A stretch of 64,000 nt of DNA, taken from Corallibacter vietnamensis (lineage in GTDB: Bacteria > Bacteroidota > Bacteroidia > Flavobacteriales > Flavobacteriaceae). The notes below the pieces were generated by a model, which ran no database searches, had not been told where the DNA came from, and saw only the letters and a list, made by a program, of their open reading frames with translations. Within the stretch, counting starts at the first letter, position 1, and every line of letters begins with the position of its first letter. The stretch covers positions 1-64,000 of the forward strand of contig NZ_BAABBI010000005.1 of the NCBI RefSeq assembly GCF_039537875.1. The letters are read 5' to 3'. Positions 25,871 through 33,559 of this stretch are shown here, in pieces. Made by a program: the position numbers and the translations under genes.

Positions 25871-27130
25871 TTATTGTCCCATAGCTGCCGCAACAGCTGC
25901 TGATAATCTTTTGTAAGTACCGTTTTCTAAACGATCTCTAATTGCTGAAAACGCATTAAGTGTTTCCTCTACATCATCTAAAGTGTGCGTAGCAGTAGGA
26001 ATCATACGTAAAAGTATTAACCCTTTAGGTATTACTGGATACACAACAATAGAACAGAAAATTCCATAATTTTCACGTAAATCTTTTACTAAAGCCATAG
26101 CTTCAGGAATACTTCCTTTTAAATATACAGGTGTTACACAACTTTGAGTTGTTCCTATATCAAAGCCACGTTCTTTTAGTCCAGATTGTAATGCGTTAAC
26201 GTTTTCCCAAAGCTTCGCTTTAAGCTCTGGCATTGTTCTTAACATCTCTAAACGCTTTAAGGCTCCAACTACAAGTTGCATTTGTAGTGATTTTGCAAAC
26301 ATTTGAGAACGTAAGTTGTATTTTAAATAATCTATGATTTCTTGATCTGCAGCAATAAAAGCTCCTGTACTTGCCATAGACTTTGCAAAAGTTGCAAAAT
26401 AAACATCTATACCATCTTGAACTCCTTGCTCTTCTCCTGCTCCTGCTCCTGTTTTTCCTAATGTCCCAAAACCATGAGCGTCATCAACAAAAAACCTGAA
26501 ATTATACTTTTCTTTTAAGGCTACAATTTCTTTTAAACGACCTTGCTCACCACGCATTCCAAATACACCTTCAGAAATCACTAAAATTCCTCCTCCGGTT
26601 TGTTCAGCCATTTTGGTAGCTCTCTCAAGGTTTTTTTCTAAACTTTCAACATCATTATGCTTGTAAGTAAAGCGTTTTCCCATATGTAAACGCACACCGT
26701 CAATAATACACGCATGTGCATCAACGTCATAAACAATAATATCATCTTTAGATACTAAAGCATCTATTGTTGATACCATTCCTTGATAACCAAAGTTAAG
26801 CAAATAAGCAGCTTCTTTATTTACAAACGAAGCTAGTTCATTTTGAAGTTGCTCATGCAACTCTGTGTGACCTGACATCATTCTAGCTCCCATAGGGTAA
26901 GCCGAACCATAAGCAGCTCCAGCTTCAGCATCTACTTTACGTACTTCGGGGTGATTTGCTAATCCTAAATAGTCATTGATACTCCAAGTAATTACTTCTT
27001 TACCTTGAAATTTCATTCTATTAGATATTTCTCCCTCTAGTTTTGGGAATACAAAATAGCCTTCTGCTTGAGAAGCCCATTTTCCTAAAGGTCCTTTATC
27101 TCTATATATTTTATCAAATAAATCTTTCAT
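25871..27130 (-). CDS. Alpha-oxoamine synthase (serine palmitoyltransferase / cysteate acyltransferase type)
   Basis: The product has 419 residues. It is a fold-type I PLP enzyme: the stacking His139 is in DAHACIIDG, Asp217 and His219 are in VDDAHGFG, and the PLP lysine is Lys250 in TFAKSMAST. Family members join an acyl thioester to an amino acid with loss of CO2. In Bacteroidota this subgroup makes sphingoid bases from serine or the sulfonolipid base capnine from cysteate. The next gene upstream on the same strand is a cysteine-synthase-like enzyme that could make cysteate, so I favour the sulfonolipid role. It has its own -7 element. Confidence 0.85.
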   Translation of the reverse strand: MKDLFDKIYRDKGPLGKWASQAEGYFVFPKLEGEISNRMKFQGKEVITWSINDYLGLANHPEVRKVDAEAGAAYGSAYPMGARMMSGHTELHEQLQNELASFVNKEAAYLLNFGYQGMVSTIDALVSKDDIIVYDVDAHACIIDGVRLHMGKRFTYKHNDVESLEKNLERATKMAEQTGGGILVISEGVFGMRGEQGRLKEIVALKEKYNFRFFVDDAHGFGTLGKTGAGAGEEQGVQDGIDVYFATFAKSMASTGAFIAADQEIIDYLKYNLRSQMFAKSLQMQLVVGALKRLEMLRTMPELKAKLWENVNALQSGLKERGFDIGTTQSCVTPVYLKGSIPEAMALVKDLRENYGIFCSIVVYPVIPKGLILLRMIPTATHTLDDVEETLNAFSAIRDRLENGTYKRLSAAVAAAMGQ

Positions 27131-27157
27131 ATAGCCATTAATCTAGTTAGTAGGATA

Positions 27158-27165
27158 CAAAATTA
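27158..27165 (-). promoter_or_regulatory. -7 element before the oxoamine synthase
   Basis: TAATTTTG on the minus strand fits TAnnTTTG, 28 bases before the start at 27130. Confidence 0.5.
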
Positions 27166-27269
27166 GATATTTTAATATTCAGAACATAATAATTTAATGC
27201 TCTATTATTAACAAAAAAGTATAGCTAACTTTACAATGATAAAGCTAGCTACACATGTATTTACAGTTA

Positions 27270-28310
27270 TTATTTAACGAATTCTATTGTTTCTGCTTTT
27301 TCAGCGTTAACGCTATCAAAGAACCCTTGTTCATTCATCCACTTATCACTGTATATTTTACTCATATAACGTGATCCATGATCTGGGAAGATAACAACAA
27401 TTTTATCATTGTCGTTAAAGGTTTCTTCTTCATTAAGTTGTTTTATTGCTTGCATAGCTGCTCCTGAAGTATAACCTACAAAAAGGCCTTCAGTTTTTGC
27501 TATTTCTCTTGCAGTATGTGCGCTTTCCTCATCTGTTACTTTTACAAACTCGTCTATCACATCAAAATCTGTAGCTGTTGGGATAAGGTTTTTCCCTAGA
27601 CCTTCAATACGGTAAGGGTATATTTCTTTTTCATCAAACTCTTGGGTTTCATGATATTTCTTAATAACAGAACCGTAAGCATCTACGCCTATTACTTTGA
27701 TATTTGGGTTTTGCTCTTTAAGATATTTTGCAGTTCCTGAAATAGTTCCTCCTGTTCCACTACACGCAATTAAATGCGTGATTTTCCCATCTGTTTGATT
27801 CCATATTTCTGGTCCAGTACTATGATAATGTGCATCTGTATTAAGCTCATTAAAATACTGGTTTATATAAACTGATCCTTTTGTTTCTTCGTGTAAACGT
27901 TTTGCTACTTGGTAGTAAGAGCGAGGGTCATCGGCACTTACGTGAGCTGGACATACATATACCTTTGCTCCCATAGTTTTTAGCATATCTATTTTATCTG
28001 GTGAAGATTTTGAGCTAACAGCTAAAATACACTGATATCCTTTGATAATACTAACCATTGCTATACTAAAACCGGTATTACCTGAAGTTGTTTCTATAAT
28101 TGTATCTCCAGGTTTTAAAATACCTTTTTTTTCGGCTTGTTCAATAATGTAAAGAGCGATTCTATCTTTTGAAGAGTGCCCTGGATTAAAAGCTTCTACT
28201 TTTGCGTAGTAATTTCCTTTTAAAGAAGCTGTTATGTTATTTAACTTAATTAGTGGTGTGTTTCCCACTAAATCCAATACATTATCAAAAACTTGTTTGT
28301 CTTGTCCCAT
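27270..28310 (-). CDS. Cysteine-synthase-family PLP enzyme, candidate cysteate synthase
   Basis: The product has 346 residues. It has a fold-type II PLP architecture with Lys48 in NPGHSSKDRIA, the substrate/phosphate loop TSGNTG at 75-80 and the PLP-phosphate loop CSGTGGTISG. It differs from standard CysK in having about 30 extra residues and an HVSADDPRSYYQVAKRL segment, as in the flavobacterial subgroup annotated only as cysteine synthase family. The known capnine pathway starts with cysteate formed from phosphoserine and sulfite by such an enzyme. Adjacency to the oxoamine synthase (139 bases) makes that the best guess. Ordinary cysteine synthesis remains possible. Confidence 0.8.
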   Translation of the reverse strand: MGQDKQVFDNVLDLVGNTPLIKLNNITASLKGNYYAKVEAFNPGHSSKDRIALYIIEQAEKKGILKPGDTIIETTSGNTGFSIAMVSIIKGYQCILAVSSKSSPDKIDMLKTMGAKVYVCPAHVSADDPRSYYQVAKRLHEETKGSVYINQYFNELNTDAHYHSTGPEIWNQTDGKITHLIACSGTGGTISGTAKYLKEQNPNIKVIGVDAYGSVIKKYHETQEFDEKEIYPYRIEGLGKNLIPTATDFDVIDEFVKVTDEESAHTAREIAKTEGLFVGYTSGAAMQAIKQLNEEETFNDNDKIVVIFPDHGSRYMSKIYSDKWMNEQGFFDSVNAEKAETIEFVK

Positions 28311-28363
28311 AAATGCTTTTTAGATAGCTACAATAATTATCCTATTTGTAGCCTAAAACCTCG

Positions 28364-28371
28364 CAAAAATA
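28364..28371 (-). promoter_or_regulatory. -7 element before the cysteine-synthase-like gene
   Basis: TATTTTTG on the minus strand fits TAnnTTTG, 54 bases before the start at 28310. Confidence 0.4.
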
Positions 28372-28386
28372 CATTTTTTTTTTTGA

Positions 28387-30447
28387 CTACACATAAATTC
28401 CTTCTAAATCTAATATAAATGCATACTCTAAAGCTACCTCTTTTAAGCTTTCAAAACGCCCAGAGGCTCCACCATGACCTGAATTCATATCTATATGAAA
28501 AAGCAACTTATTTTTATCGGTTTTTAGGTCTCGTAATTTAGCTACCCACTTTGCAGGTTCCCAGTATTGCACTTGAGAATCATGTAGTCCTGTAGTTACT
28601 AACATATTAGGGTATGCTTTTTTCTCAACATTATCATAAGGTGAGTATGATTTAATATAATTATAATATGTTTCATCATTAGGATTTCCCCATTCATCAT
28701 ATTCTCCTGTTGTTAATGGTATAGAATCATCTAACATGGTTGTTACAACATCTACAAAAGGTACTGCTGCTATAACACCTTTATATAGTTCGGGGTTTAA
28801 GTTTATAATAGCTCCCATTAACAATCCTCCTGCTGAACCTCCATATGCATATAAATGACTACTTGAAGTATACTGCTGTTGAATAAGATATTTTGAGCAG
28901 TCTATAAAATCATAAAACGTATTTTTCTTTTGTAATAGCTTTCCAGTTTCATACCAATCGCGACCTAAATATTCTCCGCCTCTAATATGCGCTATGGCAT
29001 AAATAAAACCTCGATCTAATAAGCTTAATCTGATACTTGAAAAATAGGGATCTATAGTAGAGCCATAAGAACCGTAGGCATATAATAATAATGGTGCATT
29101 ACCGTCTAACTTTGTATTCTTATTATAAACTAATGATATTGGTACTTTTACGCCGTCTCTAGCTGTAGCCCAAACACGTTCTGATTTATAATTTTCTTTA
29201 TTAAAAGTTCCACCAAGAACTTCTTGCTCTTTTAATACTGTTTTTTGTTTAGTCTTGAAATTATAATCAATTACTGAACTTGGTGTTGTAAGTGCATTAT
29301 AACTATAACGAAGTACATCGGTATTAAATTCTGGGTTACTACCTGTATAAGCTGTATAAGTCTCACTATCAAAAGGTAGATAGTAATCTTCATCTCCACT
29401 CCAACTTATAATTCGAAGTCTATTTAAACCATTTTCACGTTCACTTACCACGTAATAATCTTTAAATATATCTATATCTTCTAGGAGAACGTTATTTCTG
29501 TGAGGTAAAACGTCAACCCAATGTTCTTTTTCTGTAGTTTTCTCACTTGTTTTTTGCAGCTTGAAATTAACAGCTTCATCCTTATTAGTTATAATGTAGA
29601 ACGCATCATCATAATGAGATATCGCATATTCTAAACCTCGTTCACGCTTTTGAAATAGCTTAAAATCTGCTTGAGGTGTATCAGCATTTAAAATCCTGTA
29701 TTCCGTTGTTAATGTACTGGAAGAACCTATTACTAAATATTTTCGTGATTTAGTTTTATATATGTATGTATTAAATGTGTCATCTTCTTCATGAAACACT
29801 TCTACGTCATCGGCCATATTTGTATGTATGATGTGCCTATATATTTTATGTGATCGTAAGGTTACATCATCTTTTCTTGAATAAAACAGTGTTTTATTAT
29901 CATTTCCCCAAGTACAAGAGCCTGTAGTGTTTTCAATTTTATCTGAATAAATTTCTCCTGTTACTAAATTTTTAATTTGAATACTATATTGACGTCTACT
30001 CACAATATCTGTAGAAAAAGCTGCCATGGTATTATCTGGACTAACAGAAATACCTCCTAATTTGAAATACGCATGTGTTTTTGCCATTTCATTACAATCA
30101 AACAAAACTTCTTCTTCAGCATCGAGAGATTCTTTTTTTCTTGTATATATTGGATAGTCTTTACCTTTTTCAAAACGTGTCATGTACCAATAACCATTTA
30201 GCTTATAAGGCACAGAGCTATCATCCTCTTTAATTCTAGCTTTCATCTCTTCAAAAAGGCTTTTTTGAAAGTCTTCTGTGTGAGCCATGACATCTTTTGT
30301 ATAAGCGTTTTCTGCTTGTAAATATGCTATAACATCAGGGTTTTCTCTATCATTCAACCAAAAGTAGTTATCCACACGAACATCATTATGTATTTTTAAT
30401 TCGTGTGGTATCTTTTTTGCGACTGGAGCTTGCTTTAAGTTTTTCAA
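28387..30447 (-). CDS. ptrB: Oligopeptidase B (S9A serine peptidase)
   Basis: The product has 686 residues, the normal length. An N-terminal beta-propeller domain (about 70-420) is followed by an alpha/beta hydrolase domain with the nucleophile in YGGSAGGLLM, the acid in TGLHDSQVQYWEP and the His in MNSGHGG. IAHIRGGEYLGRDWY is typical of the family. It cuts short peptides after Arg or Lys in the cytoplasm; no signal peptide is seen. The only start that gives the full N-terminus is TTG at 30445-30447. No in-frame ATG occurs before about codon 54, and a stop lies shortly upstream. Confidence 0.92.
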   Translation of the reverse strand: MKNLKQAPVAKKIPHELKIHNDVRVDNYFWLNDRENPDVIAYLQAENAYTKDVMAHTEDFQKSLFEEMKARIKEDDSSVPYKLNGYWYMTRFEKGKDYPIYTRKKESLDAEEEVLFDCNEMAKTHAYFKLGGISVSPDNTMAAFSTDIVSRRQYSIQIKNLVTGEIYSDKIENTTGSCTWGNDNKTLFYSRKDDVTLRSHKIYRHIIHTNMADDVEVFHEEDDTFNTYIYKTKSRKYLVIGSSSTLTTEYRILNADTPQADFKLFQKRERGLEYAISHYDDAFYIITNKDEAVNFKLQKTSEKTTEKEHWVDVLPHRNNVLLEDIDIFKDYYVVSERENGLNRLRIISWSGDEDYYLPFDSETYTAYTGSNPEFNTDVLRYSYNALTTPSSVIDYNFKTKQKTVLKEQEVLGGTFNKENYKSERVWATARDGVKVPISLVYNKNTKLDGNAPLLLYAYGSYGSTIDPYFSSIRLSLLDRGFIYAIAHIRGGEYLGRDWYETGKLLQKKNTFYDFIDCSKYLIQQQYTSSSHLYAYGGSAGGLLMGAIINLNPELYKGVIAAVPFVDVVTTMLDDSIPLTTGEYDEWGNPNDETYYNYIKSYSPYDNVEKKAYPNMLVTTGLHDSQVQYWEPAKWVAKLRDLKTDKNKLLFHIDMNSGHGGASGRFESLKEVALEYAFILDLEGIYV

Positions 30448-30482
30448 AAAAAGGGATATTTTTTATTATTAATTATAGCTAT

Positions 30483-30490
30483 CAAAAATA
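30483..30490 (-). promoter_or_regulatory. -7 element of the oligopeptidase B gene
   Basis: TATTTTTG on the minus strand, 36 bases before the TTG start. It is back to back with the promoter of the next gene. Confidence 0.5.
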
Positions 30491-30500
30491 TAAAATTAAA

Positions 30501-30508
30501 TAGCTTTG
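30501..30508 (+). promoter_or_regulatory. -7 element of the YbaB gene
   Basis: TAGCTTTG fits TAnnTTTG, 27 bases before the ATG at 30535. Confidence 0.55.
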
Positions 30509-30534
30509 CTGTGAATAATTAAAAAAATAAAATC

Positions 30535-30858
30535 ATGTTTGGAGATCTTATGGGAATGATGGGCAAACTTAAAGAAACCCAGAAAAAAGTTGAAGAAACT
30601 AAAAAACGTTTAGACACCGTACTAATTGATGAAGCTAGTAATGACGGAAAATTAAAAATAACCCTTACAGCAAACAGAGCCATAAAAAACATTGAAATAG
30701 ACAACGAACTTCTTGAAGATAAAGAACAACTTGAAGACTATCTTGTATTAACACTTAACAAAGCTATAGCTAGAGCTACACAAGTAAATGAAACAGAAAT
30801 TGCTGCTGTAGCAAAAGATGGCATGCCTAATATTCCAGGAATGGATATGTTTAAATAA
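30535..30858 (+). CDS. YbaB/EbfC nucleoid-associated protein
   Basis: The product has 107 residues. The N-terminal helix MFGDLMGMMGKLKETQKKVE is followed by a small beta sheet and a C-terminal helix with PNIPGMDMF, matching the YbaB dimer fold. Family members bind DNA with little sequence preference. In many genomes the gene lies next to dnaX and recR, but here it stands alone between oligopeptidase B and threonine aldolase. Confidence 0.9.
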   Translation: MFGDLMGMMGKLKETQKKVEETKKRLDTVLIDEASNDGKLKITLTANRAIKNIEIDNELLEDKEQLEDYLVLTLNKAIARATQVNETEIAAVAKDGMPNIPGMDMFK

Positions 30859-30864
30859 TATACA

Positions 30865-31890
30865 CTAAAATGTAAGTGTTTTTAATACATCTAGCATTTT
30901 ATTATGCATGATATTGGTATAATCTAAATGGGTAACAAGGCGCATTTTACCTTCTCCCATGTCACTTATTAAAATACCATTATCATGCATTTTTTTATTG
31001 AATAAAGCTGCATCTACAGTATCAGACAACTCAAAAATAACAATATTAGTTTCTACAGGTTCTACTTTTTGTATGTAAGATAGCGTAGTTAAAACAGTTT
31101 CTAATTCTTTTGCTTTTTCATGATCTTCTTGCAATCTGTCTAAATGATTATCTAATGCATAAAGTCCTGCTGCAGCCGCAAATCCCATTTGCCTCATTCC
31201 GCCACCTAAAATTTTACGTACTCTAATAGCATGTTTCATAAAGGGCTCATCGCCTACCAATACAGATCCCATAGGACAACCCAAACCCTTACTCAAACAC
31301 ACCGAAATAGTATTAAACAAATCGCCATATTGTTTTGCTGTTTCCCCTTTATAAACTAACGCGTTCCATAATCTTGCTCCATCTAAATGATATCCTAAAT
31401 TATGTGCATTACAAACAGCTTTTATTTTTTTTAACTCATCAAAATCCCAACAAGCGCCTCCACCTTTATTGGTTGTATTTTCTATTGCAACTAATGATGT
31501 TAATGGACTATGATAAAAATCTGGCGGATTAATAGATTTTTCAACATCACTAGCAGTAAACATACCTCTATCACCATTAATAAGCTTGCATGATACACCA
31601 CTATTAAAAGAAGCGCCGCCACCTTCGTAATTAAAAATATGTGCATATTTATCACATATTACTTGTTCTCCAGGCTGTGTATGTAACTTAATAGCTGTTT
31701 GATTTGCCATAGTACCACTAGGAAAAAATAGTGCCATGGGTTTGTCAAACATATCAGCAATACGTTTCTCAAGCAAATTAACGGTTTCATCTTCCTTGTA
31801 AACATCGTCTCCTACTTTGGCTTGCATCATTGCTGTTAACATGCCTTTTGTTGGTTTTGTTACTGTATCGCTTCTTAAATCTATTATCAT
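30865..31890 (-). CDS. ltaE: Low-specificity L-threonine aldolase
   Basis: The product has 341 residues. It is a fold-type I PLP enzyme that starts IDLRSDTVTKPTKGM. The substrate loop is GDDVYKEDETVN, and the PLP lysine is in SVCLSKGLGCPMGS. It splits threonine and allo-threonine to glycine and acetaldehyde. It converges on the ybaB gene with only 6 bases between stops and is divergent from prfB. Confidence 0.9.
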   Translation of the reverse strand: MIIDLRSDTVTKPTKGMLTAMMQAKVGDDVYKEDETVNLLEKRIADMFDKPMALFFPSGTMANQTAIKLHTQPGEQVICDKYAHIFNYEGGGASFNSGVSCKLINGDRGMFTASDVEKSINPPDFYHSPLTSLVAIENTTNKGGGACWDFDELKKIKAVCNAHNLGYHLDGARLWNALVYKGETAKQYGDLFNTISVCLSKGLGCPMGSVLVGDEPFMKHAIRVRKILGGGMRQMGFAAAAGLYALDNHLDRLQEDHEKAKELETVLTTLSYIQKVEPVETNIVIFELSDTVDAALFNKKMHDNGILISDMGEGKMRLVTHLDYTNIMHNKMLDVLKTLTF

Positions 31891-31959
31891 GAGTTTATTT
31901 TAAAGCATAAAACTATAAAATTAATTCAAGTTAAATTTTATAAGACTCTTTTTTAATTT

Positions 31960-31967
31960 TATTTTTG
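31960..31967 (+). promoter_or_regulatory. -7 element of prfB
   Basis: TATTTTTG fits TAnnTTTG, 22 bases before the prfB ATG. Confidence 0.5.
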
Positions 31968-31989
31968 TCTTTCACATAAATATTATTGT

Positions 31990-33100
31990 ATGATTACTTC
32001 AGATCAAATAAAAGATCTTAACACCCGCCTTGACAAACTAAGGCACTATCTTTGACATAGATGCCAAGCTCATCGAAATTCAAAACGAAGAAGAACAAAC
32101 ATTTGACCCTAATTTCTGGAACGACTCTAAAGCTGCCGAAATTGTTATGCAATCTCTACGTTCAAAAAAGAAATGGGTAGAAGATTATAATACATCAAAA
32201 ACACTTGTAGAAGATTTAGAAGTTATATACGAATTCTACAAAGAAGAAGAAGCAACTGCAGAGGATGTTGAAAGTAGATTTGAAAAAGCTAAAAATCTTA
32301 TTGAAGATTTAGAGTTTAAAAACATGCTTTCTGAAGAAGGTGATAGCTTAAGCGCCGTTTTACAAATTACCGCTGGCGCTGGTGGCACAGAATCTTGTGA
32401 TTGGGCAAGTATGCTTATGCGCATGTATTTAATGTATGCAGAAAAAAATGGTTTTAAAGTAAAAGAACTTAACCATCAAGAAGGTGATGTTGCTGGTATT
32501 AAAACGGTTACTTTAGAGATTGAAGGAGAGTTTGCTTTTGGATGGCTAAAAGGAGAAAATGGTGTACACCGTTTGGTTCGTATTTCTCCTTTTGATAGTA
32601 ATGCGAAACGACATACAAGCTTTGCTTCAGTATATGTATATCCGCTTGTTGACGATACAATTGAAATTGAAATTAACCCTGCTGATATTGAAATTACCAC
32701 AGCCCGATCTAGTGGTGCTGGTGGACAAAATGTCAACAAAGTAGAAACTAAAGTTCAGCTTACACACAAACCCACAGGCATCCAAATTTCATGTTCAGAA
32801 ACACGATCTCAACATGATAACAGAGCTAGAGCTATGCAAATGCTTAAATCACAGCTTTATGAAATTGAGTTGCAAAAGCAATTAGCACAACGTGATGATA
32901 TAGAAGCTGAAAAAATGAAAATTGAATGGGGAAGTCAAATTCGTAACTACGTGATGCATCCTTACAAATTGGTAAAAGATGTTAGATCTGGACAAGAAAC
33001 CGGAAATGTAGATGCTGTTATGGACGGAAACATTCAACCGTTTTTAAAAGCTTATTTAATGATGATGGGACAAAAAGAAGATTCATCTCAAACCTTATAA
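31990..33100 (+). CDS. prfB: Peptide chain release factor 2, with programmed +1 frameshift
   Basis: Translation starts at the ATG 31990-31992 and reaches an in-frame TGA at 32053-32055 after 21 codons. Slipping forward by one base at CTT-TGA continues the protein without a stop to 33100, about 369 residues in total. The UGA/UAA-recognition tripeptide SPF is coded near 32584 and the GGQ catalytic motif near 32722. Release factor 2 ends translation at UGA and UAA, so low levels of the factor favour the frameshift that makes more of it. Automatic gene callers may start the gene at 32147 and lose the first 50 or so residues. Confidence 0.95.
32038..32056 (+). promoter_or_regulatory. prfB programmed +1 frameshift site
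   Basis: CTAAGGCACTATCTTTGAC contains the slippery CTT followed by the UGA stop and C, preceded by AAGG, an internal Shine-Dalgarno-like stimulator. It closely follows the classical layout known from Escherichia coli (AGGGGG-TAT-CTT-TGA-C). Confidence 0.93.
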
Positions 33101-33109
33101 TATACATAT

Positions 33110-33451
33110 ATGATTAACATATACCACAACCCAAGATGCAGTAAATCTAGACAAGGGCTAGAAATTTTAGAAAATTCCGGAAAAGAATTTAAAATTATAA
33201 AATACCTTGATAATGTACCTTCAGAAGAAGAACTAAAACGTTTAATCACCCTTTTAGATATTAAACCTATAGAACTTGTTAGAAAAAATGAAGCCATATG
33301 GAAATCTGACTATAAAGGAAAAGATTTATCAGATAGCGAAATTATCTCTGCCATGATAAAAAACCCAAAACTTATTGAACGTCCAATAGTTACAAACAAT
33401 AGCAAAGCTGTAATAGGACGCCCACCAGAAACTATAAAAAACATTATATAA
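33110..33451 (+). CDS. arsC: Arsenate reductase, ArsC/Spx family
   Basis: The product has 113 residues. It has a thioredoxin-like fold with the catalytic Cys10 in NPRCSKSRQ and the conserved Arg in LIERPIVTN. It matches the glutaredoxin-dependent ArsC group, but related YffB/Spx-like proteins share these features and no arsenic-resistance genes are nearby. A housekeeping redox role is therefore also possible. It starts 9 bases after prfB and probably shares its transcript. Confidence 0.82.
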   Translation: MINIYHNPRCSKSRQGLEILENSGKEFKIIKYLDNVPSEEELKRLITLLDIKPIELVRKNEAIWKSDYKGKDLSDSEIISAMIKNPKLIERPIVTNNSKAVIGRPPETIKNII

Positions 33452-33457
33452 AAATTC

Positions 33458-33487
33458 AAAACCTTGGTTTAACAGCCAAGGTTTTTT
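33458..33487 (+). terminator. Rho-independent terminator after arsC
   Basis: AAAACCTTGG pairs with CCAAGGTTTT around an 8-base loop, with a T run. Confidence 0.8.
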
Positions 33488-33527
33488 ATTTAACAAACTT
33501 TTAACCAAAGCCGACTAAACCTAGGTC

Positions 33528-33535
33528 TATTTTTG
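33528..33535 (+). promoter_or_regulatory. -7 element of the outer-membrane receptor gene
   Basis: TATTTTTG fits TAnnTTTG, 24 bases before the ATG at 33560. Confidence 0.5.
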
Positions 33536-33559
33536 CAGTCTTAAAGCAAAAAACAAACC

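Noticed and set aside
32147..33100. prfB as a 317-residue gene starting at 32147
   Set aside because: It ignores the N-terminal 50 or so residues that are recovered by the frameshift at 32052.
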